From Sphingomonas parva (ex Maeng et al. 2020) (lineage in GTDB: Bacteria; Pseudomonadota; Alphaproteobacteria; Sphingomonadales; Sphingomonadaceae), in assembly GCF_004564275.1 (NCBI RefSeq), contig NZ_SPDV01000025.1, positions 1 to 58,828 of the forward strand: 58,828 nucleotides of DNA. Direction: 5' to 3'. Numbering within the stretch: the stretch's first letter is position 1; the number at the start of each line of letters is the position of its first letter. Shown here one piece after another: positions 8,782 to 17,960 of the stretch. The notes below the pieces were generated by a model. It saw nothing but the letters and a program-made list of their open reading frames with translations, had not been told where the DNA came from and searched no databases. The position numbers were made by a program, and so were the translations under genes.

Positions 8782-9924
8782 TCATGCCCTGCCGGGCGTG
8801 AACGCGTTGGACCTGCCGATCGCCTCACCGTAGAGCGCGGCATAGCGCGCGATCATCGCCTTTTCGTCGTGCTCGGTCCGCGCTTTCTCGCGATTGGCGA
8901 GGCCGATCGCGCGCCGGAGATCGGCCCGCTCGGCCAGCGTGTCGAGCGCCGCCGCGAACGCGGCCTCGTCCTGCGGCGCGACGATCAGCGGCCGGTTGTC
9001 GCGCGCCACCATGTCGGGAACGTCGCCGACCGCGGTCGCGACCACCGGCAGGCCGGCGGCCATCGCCTCGATCAGCGAGATCGGCGCCTGCTCGCTGTCC
9101 GATGAGAGCGCGAAGATGTCGAAGGCGCCGATCCAGCGCGCCGGATCGGCTCGAAAACCGGGCATCTCGACCCGCGCGGCGACGCCCAGGCGGCGCGCCT
9201 CGGCGGCGATCCGCTCGCTCTCCGGCCCCTCGCCGACGATGACCAGGCGGGCGCCGCCGCTGCGCATCGCGGCGAGCGCACGCACCAGCCGCGGCAGGTT
9301 CTTGACCGGCCGCAGCCCGGCGACGGTGCCGATCACGATCGCCTTGCCTTTGTCGGCGAGGCCGACCAGCGCCGGCTCGGGCGCGAGAGCGTAGCGCGCG
9401 GTGGCGATGCCGTTGGCGATCCGCACGATCCGGGCCGGCGGCTGCTTCCACGCTTCGGCGGCGATCGCGGCGAGCCGGTGCGACGGCACCACCAGCCGGT
9501 ACGCTGCGCCCAGCGCCGCGCGGCGCCACAGATTGCGGCGCGGCTTCAGCCTTTCCGCCTCGTCCTGGTTGAAGCCGTCCTCGTGGTGGACGAGCGGCGG
9601 CCCGCCGAACAGCCGCCGCGCCATCACCACGTCCATCGCACCCCAATTGTAGCTGAGCACCAGGTCGAAGCCCCGCAGATAGCGCGCCAGGCGACGCAGG
9701 CGGAGCGGGGTTGGCCGGCCGGTGAGCGGCGGTGCGTCGGCCGGAAAGGAGACGGCGATGCCGGGCGCGAGCGCGGCGCGCGCGCCGGTCTCGCCCGGCG
9801 AGGCGCTCAGCACGACATGCTCGACGGCGTCACCGAACGCGTTCATCAGGCGCACCGCGCGCGCTTCCTTGCCGCCCAGCGAGAAGGTCGAATGAGCGTG
9901 AAGGATACGGACCGGGCGCGGCAT
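8782..9924 (-). CDS. Glycosyltransferase family 4 protein
   Basis: 380 residues with the GT-B double Rossmann fold of GT4 enzymes: ILHAHSTFSLGGKEARAVRL at the N terminus, the second-domain start VIGTVAGLRPVKNLPRLVRA, IVGEGPE, and the nucleotide-sugar motif ALSSDSEQAPISLIEAMAAG (E-x7-E type) followed by GLPVVATAVGDVPDMV. It transfers a sugar from a nucleotide donor, probably in envelope glycan or exopolysaccharide synthesis. Acceptor unknown. It is divergent from the c-di-GMP protein gene and followed at 59 bp by the flavin oxidoreductase gene. Confidence 0.88.
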   Translation of the reverse strand: MPRPVRILHAHSTFSLGGKEARAVRLMNAFGDAVEHVVLSASPGETGARAALAPGIAVSFPADAPPLTGRPTPLRLRRLARYLRGFDLVLSYNWGAMDVVMARRLFGGPPLVHHEDGFNQDEAERLKPRRNLWRRAALGAAYRLVVPSHRLAAIAAEAWKQPPARIVRIANGIATARYALAPEPALVGLADKGKAIVIGTVAGLRPVKNLPRLVRALAAMRSGGARLVIVGEGPESERIAAEARRLGVAARVEMPGFRADPARWIGAFDIFALSSDSEQAPISLIEAMAAGLPVVATAVGDVPDMVARDNRPLIVAPQDEAAFAAALDTLAERADLRRAIGLANREKARTEHDEKAMIARYAALYGEAIGRSNAFTPGRA

Positions 9925-10088
9925 GGCGGCCTTATGGCGCAGCCGCCCTGCCGGGGGAATCGAAACCTGTCGCCCCCCTGCCCGCGCCCGGTGAAGCCCA
10001 AAATTAACCTGTTCCGGTGCATCTCGGGCCCGACAGCATCGTGCCGGTGCTTCTGCCAGCGTCTCCGGGGAAGAGCACTCAGGCTCAG

Positions 10089-12956
10089 ATGATCCACGAC
10101 CAGAACAGCTTCAGGGATGCGGGCGAGAGCGCCGCGGAGGCCGCGCTCGCGGAAAGCCGCCGCCAGCTCGCCACCCTGATCGGCAATCTTCCCGGAATCG
10201 TCTATCGCTGCGGCACGGCGCCGCCCTGGGCGCTCGATTTCGTCAGCGACGGCGTGCTGGCGATCACCGGCCATCCCGCCGCCGAGTGGATGGCGGGCCG
10301 GATCTCCTGGGCCGACATCGTCCACGCCGACGACCTGCCCCGCCTGTCCGACGAGATCGAAGCGGCGGTCGCGGCGCGCCGTCCGTTCTGTGCGACCTAC
10401 CGGATCCGCCACCGCGAGGGTGAATGGCGCTGGCTGATGGAGCGCGGCCAGCCGGTCGCCGGCGCCGACGGCACCCTGTTCCTCGAGGGCTTCATCGCTG
10501 ACGTCACCGAGCAGAAGCAGCTCGAGGCGTCACTGCAGCGCGAGGCGCAGCGCGTCTCGGCCAGCGTCACCGCGGTGCTCGAGAATACGCTCGACCGCGT
10601 CTATTCGCTCGATAGCGCGCTGCGCTTCACCTACGTCAACGCGCGCTTCCGCCAGCAACATGCCGAGGAGCCGGAACTGATCGGCCGCTCGATCGCCGAT
10701 CTGCTGCCCGGCTTCGAGGACACCGATTTCGGCCGGGCCTATCGTCGCGTGATCGACACCCGGGTCGCCGAGACGATCGAGGCGCATTATCCGCCGGTCG
10801 ACCGCTGGTTCGAGGCCCATGTCACGCCGACCGAGGGCGGCGTCACCGTCTTCTACCGCGACGTCACCGAGCGCAAGCAGGCCGAGAAGGCGCTGCGCGA
10901 CAGCACCGCCCGCGCCCGCTCGATCCTCGATTCGGTGCCGCAGATCGTCTTCTCGACTGACGCCCGCGGCCAGCTCGACTACCTCTCGCCCCAGTGGCAG
11001 GCGCTCACCGGCCGCGACAACAATGCCGATCTCGGCACCGGCTGGATGAAGGCGGTCCACGGCCAGGACCGCCGCAAGGTGCGCGCCGCCTGGGCGCGCA
11101 GCATCGCCGGCGGCCGGCTGCTCGATGTCGAGATGCGGCTGCGCGACGCCGAAGGGAGTTTCCGCTGGGTGCTGCTCCGCGCCTCGCCGCGGCGCGCGGA
11201 AAGCGGCGAGATCGAGCGCTGGTTCGGCACCTGCACCGACGTCAACGAGCGGGTCGTCGCTCAGGCCGCGCTCGAGGAGAGCGAAGCGATCACCCGCTCG
11301 ATTCTCGACGCGAGCCCCGATTGCATCAAGTTGCTCGATGCCGACGGCCGCATCCTGTTCGTCAACCCGCTCGGTCCCGCCGCGGTCGATCTCGACGACA
11401 AGATGCAGCTGATCGGCCGGCGCTGGGTGAATTTCCTGCTCCCCGAGACGGCGCAGATCGCCGCCGACGCGCTGGACCGCGCCCGCGGCGGCGAGACGGT
11501 CAATTTCACCATGCCGCACCCGACCCACAAGGGCCGGCCGAAATGGTGGGACATCGTCGTCACCCCGGTGAAGGGCGCCGAAGGTGCCCGCATCGTCGTG
11601 GTCGCGCGCGACGTCACCCACCAGAAGCAGTCGGAGGAGCAGGTCCGCTGGGCGGCGAACCACGATCCGCTCACCGGCCTGCCCAACCGCCTGCTCTTCC
11701 AGGAGCGGCTCGACCAGCTCGTCACCCGCGACGAGCGGCTCGATCGCTTCGCCCTGCTGTTGCTCGATCTCGACGATTTCAAGCGGGTCAACGATTCGCT
11801 CGGCCACGACGCCGGCGACATCCTGCTCTGCGCCTTCGCCGAGCGGCTTCGCGCCGCCGTCCGCGCCGAGGATTTCGTCGCTCGCCTCGGCGGCGACGAG
11901 TTCGCCGTCATCGTCTCCGGCGCGCAGGGCGAGGAGCAGGTGACCAGCGTCGCGGATTCGATCCTGTCCGAGCTTCGCCGCCCGCACATTCACGCCGGCC
12001 GCGTCCTCGATTGCAACGCCAGCATCGGCGCCAGCCTCTTCCCAAAGGACGGCCGCAGCCGCGCCGAGCTGCTCAAGCACGCCGACATCGCCCTCTACGT
12101 CGCCAAAAGCTCGTGGCGCGGCAATCTGCGGCTGTTCCAGCCGGCGATGCGCGCCGACATGCAGAACCGCGTGTCGATGCTCGCGCTCGCCCGCAACGCG
12201 CTCGAGAAGGACCTGATAATCCCCTTCTACCAGCCGAAAGTCGATCTGCGCAGCGGCCGGGTCGCCGGCTTCGAGGCGCTGCTGCGCTGGCGTGACCCCC
12301 GTCGCGGCATCCAGGCGCCGAACACGATCGCCGCGGCGTTCGAGGACATCAACACCGCCGCCGAGATCAGCGATCGGATGATCGCCAAGGTCGTCGCCGA
12401 CATGAAGGCCTGGACCGCGGCGGGCGTCGATTTCGGCCATGTCGCGATCAATGCGGCCGCCGCCGAGTTCCGCAAGGGCGGCTTCGCCGAAGCCCTGCTC
12501 GCGCAGCTGGACGCTGCCGGCGTCGGCGCCGACAAGGTGCAGGTCGAGATCACCGAGACGGTGTTCCTCGGCCGCGGCGCCGATTGCGTCGAGCGGGCGC
12601 TCAAGACGCTCAGCGAGGCCGGCGTACGCATCGCGCTCGACGATTTCGGCACCGGCTACGCCTCGCTCTCGCACCTCAAGCAATTCCCGGTCGACGTGCT
12701 CAAGATCGACCGCTCGTTCGTCGCCGAGCTGGGCGAGAATGACGACGCCGCCGCGATCGTCCGCGCGGTGATCAACCTCGGCCGCAGCCTCGAGATCGAG
12801 GTCGTCGCCGAGGGCATCGAGACTGAGGCCCAGGCGTCCTGGCTCACCGAGGGCGGCTGCCACCTCGGCCAGGGCCATCTCTACGCCCCCGCCTCCGCCG
12901 CCGCCGAGGTGAAGCGCCTCCTCGCCCGCCTGAACGCCGCCCGCCACGCCGCCTGA
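10089..12956 (+). CDS. Multi-PAS GGDEF/EAL cyclic-di-GMP protein
   Basis: About 955 residues. Four PAS units precede the output domains (roughly residues 20-130, 145-265, 275-395, 400-515), each ending in the D-V-T-x-x-K or similar PAC exit. GGDEF is intact at about residues 601-605, with an I-site RxxD (RAED) exactly five residues before it, implying product inhibition of a diguanylate cyclase. EAL (FEALLRW, about 728) is followed by VEITETVF, DDFGTGYASL, KIDRSF and VVAEGIET, so the phosphodiesterase site also looks complete. No membrane segment is seen, so a cytoplasmic sensor is inferred. Start is uncertain: a GTG at 10017 would add 24 residues but lacks a ribosome site. Confidence 0.9.
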   Translation: MIHDQNSFRDAGESAAEAALAESRRQLATLIGNLPGIVYRCGTAPPWALDFVSDGVLAITGHPAAEWMAGRISWADIVHADDLPRLSDEIEAAVAARRPFCATYRIRHREGEWRWLMERGQPVAGADGTLFLEGFIADVTEQKQLEASLQREAQRVSASVTAVLENTLDRVYSLDSALRFTYVNARFRQQHAEEPELIGRSIADLLPGFEDTDFGRAYRRVIDTRVAETIEAHYPPVDRWFEAHVTPTEGGVTVFYRDVTERKQAEKALRDSTARARSILDSVPQIVFSTDARGQLDYLSPQWQALTGRDNNADLGTGWMKAVHGQDRRKVRAAWARSIAGGRLLDVEMRLRDAEGSFRWVLLRASPRRAESGEIERWFGTCTDVNERVVAQAALEESEAITRSILDASPDCIKLLDADGRILFVNPLGPAAVDLDDKMQLIGRRWVNFLLPETAQIAADALDRARGGETVNFTMPHPTHKGRPKWWDIVVTPVKGAEGARIVVVARDVTHQKQSEEQVRWAANHDPLTGLPNRLLFQERLDQLVTRDERLDRFALLLLDLDDFKRVNDSLGHDAGDILLCAFAERLRAAVRAEDFVARLGGDEFAVIVSGAQGEEQVTSVADSILSELRRPHIHAGRVLDCNASIGASLFPKDGRSRAELLKHADIALYVAKSSWRGNLRLFQPAMRADMQNRVSMLALARNALEKDLIIPFYQPKVDLRSGRVAGFEALLRWRDPRRGIQAPNTIAAAFEDINTAAEISDRMIAKVVADMKAWTAAGVDFGHVAINAAAAEFRKGGFAEALLAQLDAAGVGADKVQVEITETVFLGRGADCVERALKTLSEAGVRIALDDFGTGYASLSHLKQFPVDVLKIDRSFVAELGENDDAAAIVRAVINLGRSLEIEVVAEGIETEAQASWLTEGGCHLGQGHLYAPASAAAEVKRLLARLNAARHAA

Positions 12957-13384
12957 CGGCAGGCCGCCCGCCGATCGGCCACGCCGTCACCCCGGCTAGG
13001 ATCGGGGTCTCAGGTCGCGAATAGGCCGGCGTCAATCTGCCGCGAGTCCCGGCCTCAGGCGCGGTGAAACAGGATTGGCCTTCAGGCTAACCCGGGAGTC
13101 CCGCGGCAGCGCCGCCATCGTTCTTCCACGCGAAGGCGCGAAGAGCGCGAAGCCGCGCGAAGGCTTCGTGCAAGCAACGAGGACCCCGCAAGACCGATGC
13201 GCCCGTGCAAGAAAGGGCACGCGTCGCGTGCGCTATTCGACCGGCGCAACCAGGTTAACGCGGCTTGGCTGCCCCCGCAGACCCTTCGCGCCTTGGCGTC
13301 CTTCGCGTCATCGCGTGAAAAAGCGATCGCGAAGCGCCTCGGCTTCCCCGGTTATCCGCCTGCGCTCTTCCCTATCGAAGCGCC
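12957..13384. other. 428-bp gene-free spacer with two repeat elements
   Basis: Between the c-di-GMP gene and the convergent hydrolase gene. It begins with a worn GTCACCCCGGC-type element (about 12986-13080) and then holds copy A of the TTTCACGCGAA element (13124-13321). No convincing coding sequence is seen; short frames here are created by the repeats. Confidence 0.6.
13124..13321. repeat. TTTCACGCGAA element, copy A
   Basis: Left end TTCCACGCGAAGGCGCGAAG and right end TTCGCGTCATCGCGTGAAAA are imperfect inverted repeats. Inside are a hairpin (GGCACGCGTCGCGTGC) and the segment CCCCCGCAGACCCTTCGCGC, both shared with copy B at 23781. About 198 bp, noncoding. Confidence 0.7.
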
Positions 13385-14254
13385 TCAGCAGTCCGCCGCG
13401 TCCCCGCGAGCGAGGAGGCGATCGATCGCGTCGAGGGCGATCGGCTCGTCGAGGGTCGGGGCGTGGCCGACGCGGGGGACGGTGACCGCCTCGAGCGACG
13501 ACACCTCTGCGCACATCCGCTTCACCGTCTCCTCGCTGAGCAGGTCGGAGAGCTCGCCCCGCACCACCAGCGAGGGGACGCCGTCGAGGCTGCGGAACGC
13601 CGGCCAGAGGTCGAAGCCCGCCTCCCCCGCCGGCATCTTGAACGGCTCGGCGAGCCGCATGTCGTAATCGAAGACGATCCGGCCGTTCGGCGTCAGCCGA
13701 CACACCCTCTTGGCGTAGACCAGCCATTGCTCGAGCGGCCAGTCCGGATAGCGGTCGCTCTGCATCTCGCACAGCGCGCGCGCCGCGTGCAGCCAGGTCG
13801 GCCAGCTCTGCGAGCGGCCGACATAGGAGCGGATGTGCTCGAGCCCGCGCGTCTCGAGCACCGGGCCGATGTCGTTGAGCAGCGCCGCGGCGATCCGGCC
13901 GGAGTCGCGCTGGGCGAGCAGCATGGTGATCAGCCCGCCGAGCGAGGTGCCGAACAGCACGAAGCGGGTCAGGCCGAGCGCGGCGATCAGCGCCTCCATG
14001 TCCTCGACATAGACCGGCGGCACGTACAGCATCGGATCCTTGCTGTGCTCGCTCTGCCCGCGCCCGCGCAGGTCGACGCAGATCAGGCGGCGTCGGCCGG
14101 CGAGCCGCTCGGCAACCCCTTCGAAGTCGCGGGCGTTACGCGTCAGCCCGGGGATGCAGACGATCGGCGGGCGCGCGGCGTCTCCGGCATAATCGCGATA
14201 GTGGAGCCGGAGGCCGTCGCTTGACGACCAGTAACCATCGGACCATCGCGCCAT
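13385..14254 (-). CDS. Alpha/beta-fold hydrolase
   Basis: 289 residues. The nucleophile elbow is GTSLGG (Ser about residue 106), the acid is likely the Asp in RGELSDLL, and the catalytic His is in RVGHAPTL, giving a full Ser-Asp-His triad. The oxyanion region is IPGLTRNARDFEGVA. This looks like a soluble carboxylester or related hydrolase; substrate unknown. It is divergent from selO with only 36 bp between the start codons, so both promoters must overlap or extend into the opposite gene. Confidence 0.87.
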   Translation of the reverse strand: MARWSDGYWSSSDGLRLHYRDYAGDAARPPIVCIPGLTRNARDFEGVAERLAGRRRLICVDLRGRGQSEHSKDPMLYVPPVYVEDMEALIAALGLTRFVLFGTSLGGLITMLLAQRDSGRIAAALLNDIGPVLETRGLEHIRSYVGRSQSWPTWLHAARALCEMQSDRYPDWPLEQWLVYAKRVCRLTPNGRIVFDYDMRLAEPFKMPAGEAGFDLWPAFRSLDGVPSLVVRGELSDLLSEETVKRMCAEVSSLEAVTVPRVGHAPTLDEPIALDAIDRLLARGDAADC

Positions 14255-14290
14255 GCCATCCCCTTCATTGCCACGGCCCCATATTCACTG

Positions 14291-15694
14291 ATGCCCCACC
14301 GCCCGCAACCCAGCTCTTACACCCCCGCAACCGCGATCCTCGCCCTCGGCGACGCCTTTTACGATCCCGTCGCGCCGGCCGATTTCCCCCGGACGATCCT
14401 GAGGTTCCGCAACCAGCGTTGGGCCGAGGCGGTCGGGCTGGGCGATCTCGACGCCCAGGCCTGGCTCGCGCATTTCGGCCGCTTCGCGCCTTTGCCCGAC
14501 AATCTGCCGCAGCCGCTGGCGCTGCGCTATCACGGCCATCAGTTCCGCGTGTACAATCCCGACATCGGCGACGGCCGCGGCTTCCTCTTCGCCCAATTGC
14601 GCGACGCGCCGGGCCGGCTGCTCGATCTCGGCACCAAGGGCTCGGGACAGACGCCGTACAGCCGCTTCGGCGACGGCCGGCTGACGCTGAAGGGCGGCGT
14701 GCGCGAGGTGCTCGCCACCGAGATGCTCGAGGCGCTCGGCGTCGAGACGTCCAAGACTCTCTCGCTGATCGAGACCGGCGAGGCGCTCGACCGCAACGAC
14801 GAGCCCTCCCCGACCCGCGCCGCCGTGCTCGTCCGCCTGCAGCACAGCCACATCCGCATCGGCACCTTCCAGCGCCTCGCCCATTTCGGCCTGGAGGACG
14901 AGATGCGCACCCTCGTCGATTACTGCCTGCGCGAATATTATGGCGAGGAGAGCGGCGAGGACGGGTCGGCGCGGCTGCTCGCCCATGTCGTCGGCAAGAC
15001 GGCGGCGCTCGCCGCGTCCTATATCGCCGCCGGCTTCGTCCACGGCGTGCTCAACAGCGACAATATCGCGATCACCGCCGAGAGCTTTGATTACGGCCCG
15101 TGGCGCTGGACGCCGTTCTGGGACGGCTTCTTCACCGCCGCCTATTTCGATCACGCCGGCCTCTATTCGTTCGGCCGCCAGCCCGAGGCGATCCACTGGG
15201 ACGTCGTCCAGCTCGCCCGCGCCCTCACCCTTGTCGCCGACGCGGACGCGCTGACCCCGTCGATCGAGCAATTTCCCGCTTTGTTCCAGGCGGCGCTGAC
15301 CGCCAGCCTCTTCGCCCGGCTCGGCATCGCCGCGAAAGGCGAGGAGAGCGACGCGCGGCTGCTCGTCGCGATCGAGACCGCGCTCGCCCAGAAGACGGTC
15401 GAGATCGACCGCTTCTTCTTCGACTGGCGCGGCGGCCGCCGGCGCGGCCCCTCCCCGGCCGACGAGGCCTATCGCGACGAGCTCTTCGTCGCGGTCGCCG
15501 ATCTGCTGCGTGGCTACAGTCCGGTACCGGGCGCGACCGACCATCCTTACTGGTCCGACGCGGCGCCCTGCTCGATGCACATCAACGAGGTCGAGGCGAT
15601 CTGGAGCCGCATCGACGAAGCCGACGACTGGTCCGCCCTCGAAGCCAAGGTCGCCGCCGTCCGCCGCATGGGCGAGGCTCTCGCGACTTCCTAA
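14291..15694 (+). CDS. selO: Protein adenylyltransferase SelO (YdiU/UPF0061)
   Basis: 467-residue pseudokinase-fold AMPylase. SelO proteins transfer AMP from ATP to Ser/Thr/Tyr of other proteins, linked to redox stress. Visible family marks are LRYHGHQFRVYNP, DLGTKGSGQTPYSRFGDGR, the TEMLEALG helix, ALLVRL-like strand with RIGTFQ, and the metal-binding HGVLNSDNIAI segment. Length is close to the shorter SelO forms (about 460-490). It ends 180 bp before the AstD-like gene, the gap being filled by a palindromic repeat. Confidence 0.9.
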   Translation: MPHRPQPSSYTPATAILALGDAFYDPVAPADFPRTILRFRNQRWAEAVGLGDLDAQAWLAHFGRFAPLPDNLPQPLALRYHGHQFRVYNPDIGDGRGFLFAQLRDAPGRLLDLGTKGSGQTPYSRFGDGRLTLKGGVREVLATEMLEALGVETSKTLSLIETGEALDRNDEPSPTRAAVLVRLQHSHIRIGTFQRLAHFGLEDEMRTLVDYCLREYYGEESGEDGSARLLAHVVGKTAALAASYIAAGFVHGVLNSDNIAITAESFDYGPWRWTPFWDGFFTAAYFDHAGLYSFGRQPEAIHWDVVQLARALTLVADADALTPSIEQFPALFQAALTASLFARLGIAAKGEESDARLLVAIETALAQKTVEIDRFFFDWRGGRRRGPSPADEAYRDELFVAVADLLRGYSPVPGATDHPYWSDAAPCSMHINEVEAIWSRIDEADDWSALEAKVAAVRRMGEALATS

Positions 15695-15842
15695 TCCTCC
15701 CTGTCCGCGAAGCGGACGGGGAGGGGGACCGCGCGGAGCGCGGTGGAGGGGCACGCTTGTGCCCTGCACCGACCTGCCCCTCCACCGCTCGGCTTCGCCG
15801 AGCGGTCCCCCTCCCCATGAAGCTTCGCCTCACGGGGAGGAT
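15695..15842. repeat. CCTCCCC palindromic repeat, full copy
   Basis: Begins TCCTCCCTGTCCGCGAAGCG right after the selO stop and ends CACGGGGAGG. It consists of two half-elements facing each other, each with a GGAGGGGGACCG / CGGTGGAGGGG block and its own small hairpins, so the whole is an imperfect palindrome of about 148 bp. Related copies lie at 22481, 25697 and 47102. Confidence 0.8.
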
Positions 15843-15877
15843 TGACCGCATCCCGCAAAAATGGTGCTTCAGCCGCC

Positions 15878-17311
15878 ATGACCAGCCTGACGTCCCATGA
15901 ACCCGCAACCGGTACGCTTCTCTGGACCGGCGACAGCGGCGATCCCGATGCCGAGATCGCGCGGGCGCGCGGCGCCTGGGCAGCCTGGGCGGCGCGCCCG
16001 CTCGCGGTCCGGATCGAGACGATGCGGCGCTTCGCCAACGTCGTGCGCGGCCAGAAGGACCAGTTCGCCGATCTGATCGCCCGCGAGACCGGCAAGCCCC
16101 TGTGGGAGAGCGCGACCGAGGTCGACGCGGTGGTCAACAAGGTCGACATCTCGGTCTCGGCTTATTCGGAGCGCACCTCGCAGCGCCGGCTCGAGGGCGC
16201 GCTCGGCGCCCGCGTCGCCGTCCGCCACAAGCCGCACGGCGTCCTCGCCGTGCTCGGCCCGTACAATTTCCCGGCGCACCTTCCCAACGGCCACATCGTC
16301 CCCGCCCTGCTCGCTGGCAACGCGGTGGTGTTCAAGCCTTCGGAGAAGACGCCCGCGGTCGGCGAGCGGCTCGTCGCCCTGCTCCATGAGGCCGGGGTGC
16401 CGGAGGACGTCGTCCGCTGCGTCCAGGGCGGCCCCGATGTCGGCCGCGCGCTCGCCGCCCATCCGGGGCTCGACGGCCTGCTGTTCACCGGCTCGGCCCG
16501 CGCCGGCCTCGCCCTCCACCGCCAGTTCGCCGAGACGCCGCACAAGATCCTCGCGCTCGAGATGGGCGGCAACAACCCGCTCGTCGTCTGGGACGCGCCC
16601 GACATCCATGCCGCCGCGGTGATCGCCGTCCAGTCGGCCTTCCTCAGCGCCGGCCAGCGATGCACCGCCGCCCGGCGGCTGATCGTGCGCGACGGCGGCC
16701 ATGAGGAATTGCTCCAGGCCATCGTCCGCCTTTCCGAGCGGCTGATCGTCAACCATCCGCACGCCAATCCGGCGCCCTTCATGGGCCCGGTGATCGACGC
16801 CGCCGCCGCCGATCAGCTGCAGGAGGATTTCCTCGCCCTGCTCACCCGCGGCGGGCGGCCGATCAAGCATCTCGAGCGCTCGGCCGACGACCGGCCGTTC
16901 CTCACGCCCGCGATCATCGACGTCACCGACGTCAAGGAGCGGACCGACAGCGAGATGTTCGGCCCGATCCTCCAGGTGATCCGCGTGCCCGATTTCGACG
17001 CCGCCCTCGCCGAGGCCAATGCCACCCGCTACGGCCTCGCCGCTTCGCTGGTCGGCGGCAGCCCGGCGCTCTACGACCGCTTCTGGGCCAACATCCGCGC
17101 CGGCGTGATCAACTGGAACAAGCCGACCAACGGGGCGCCGTCCAATGCCCCGTTCGGCGGCATCGGCCTCTCCGGCAACCACCGCCCGAGCGCGTATTAC
17201 GCCGCCGATTATTGCGCCTATCCGGTCACCAGCTCCGAAGCCGAAGCGGCCCGCGCCAGCATCGGCGTCGGCCTGGCAGATCCCTACGCGGCGAACGAAT
17301 TGGAAGGTTAA
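15878..17311 (+). CDS. astD: N-succinylglutamate-5-semialdehyde dehydrogenase-like (AstD)
   Basis: 477-residue aldehyde dehydrogenase. It matches AstD by VLGPYNFPAHLPNGHIVPAL, the NAD-site FKPSEKTPAVGE, the base LALEMGGNNPLVVWD and the catalytic Cys262 in SAGQRCTAARR. AstD oxidises succinylglutamate semialdehyde in the arginine succinyltransferase pathway. No other ast gene is visible in this window, so the pathway role is inferred from sequence character only. The ATG at 15878 is preferred over an upstream TTG that lies at the edge of the palindromic repeat. Confidence 0.82.
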   Translation: MTSLTSHEPATGTLLWTGDSGDPDAEIARARGAWAAWAARPLAVRIETMRRFANVVRGQKDQFADLIARETGKPLWESATEVDAVVNKVDISVSAYSERTSQRRLEGALGARVAVRHKPHGVLAVLGPYNFPAHLPNGHIVPALLAGNAVVFKPSEKTPAVGERLVALLHEAGVPEDVVRCVQGGPDVGRALAAHPGLDGLLFTGSARAGLALHRQFAETPHKILALEMGGNNPLVVWDAPDIHAAAVIAVQSAFLSAGQRCTAARRLIVRDGGHEELLQAIVRLSERLIVNHPHANPAPFMGPVIDAAAADQLQEDFLALLTRGGRPIKHLERSADDRPFLTPAIIDVTDVKERTDSEMFGPILQVIRVPDFDAALAEANATRYGLAASLVGGSPALYDRFWANIRAGVINWNKPTNGAPSNAPFGGIGLSGNHRPSAYYAADYCAYPVTSSEAEAARASIGVGLADPYAANELEG

Positions 17312-17491
17312 ATCTTTTGGATCGAGCATAGCTTGCATCACGGGTAGCGCGCTGACCTCTAATCTACACCTAGGCACCTAGTACTGTGTCCAGAACGGTT
17401 GTAATTCTTTATTAACTTGGCATGCGAGCCGTGGACATGTGTAGCATACGGAAAAAGACCGCTTCCCTCCTGCTCAAACAGAGAACGAATC

Positions 17492-17935
17492 ATGGATGAA
17501 GATCACAAGAGCGAGCGCGACCGCAACCAACTGCCTGATCTTGCAAATCGCGGTATATTGGTGTGGATATGGCTAGGACTCTTGACATCTTACATATCCA
17601 CTTCGGCCATCTTTGCAGGCCAAATCCTCAACGGCCTTGACAGAAAAGTCTCATCATACGACCAATTTACGGCTGCAGGAATCATCAATGCGTACGCGAT
17701 GGCACCAGCCTTCCTACTTGTCCTTGGGTGGCTAACGCTTTTTCAGTTTACGATCCGAATTTTCGATCTACTTCTCGGATATAGATCCCCTTGGCAAGCA
17801 GACGAGACGCAAGAGGCAACCCTTCACCGTAGTCTTGTACGGGGACCGTTTAAACTATCAATTGCCCTCTTGATGATGAGCTGGGCGATAACCCTTCTGA
17901 TCTCCGTCCTGCCCACTATATTCATCTATACGTAA
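17492..17935 (+). CDS. Unrecognised small membrane protein
   Basis: 147 residues from the ATG at 17492. A charged N terminus (MDEDHKSERDRNQ) is followed by hydrophobic segments around residues 24-42, 66-90 and 120-145, so three membrane helices are predicted. The frame also extends upstream to 17417 without support. Base use is unlike its neighbours. Followed at 25 bp by a second membrane-protein gene on the same strand, probably an operon. No family recognised; I do not assign a function. Confidence 0.65.
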   Translation: MDEDHKSERDRNQLPDLANRGILVWIWLGLLTSYISTSAIFAGQILNGLDRKVSSYDQFTAAGIINAYAMAPAFLLVLGWLTLFQFTIRIFDLLLGYRSPWQADETQEATLHRSLVRGPFKLSIALLMMSWAITLLISVLPTIFIYT

Positions 17936-17960
17936 GCATGCCAATTCGGCTTGGACACTA

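Noticed and set aside
10530-12947. 805-codon antisense frame opposite the c-di-GMP gene
   Set aside because: The plus-strand product has complete PAS, GGDEF and EAL motifs; the antisense product has no recognisable domain.
17312-17491. Possible tRNA or attachment site at the edge of the AT-rich island
   Set aside because: No cloverleaf with a TTCGA-type T loop and CCA-side stem could be found, and no matching repeat was seen at the right edge.
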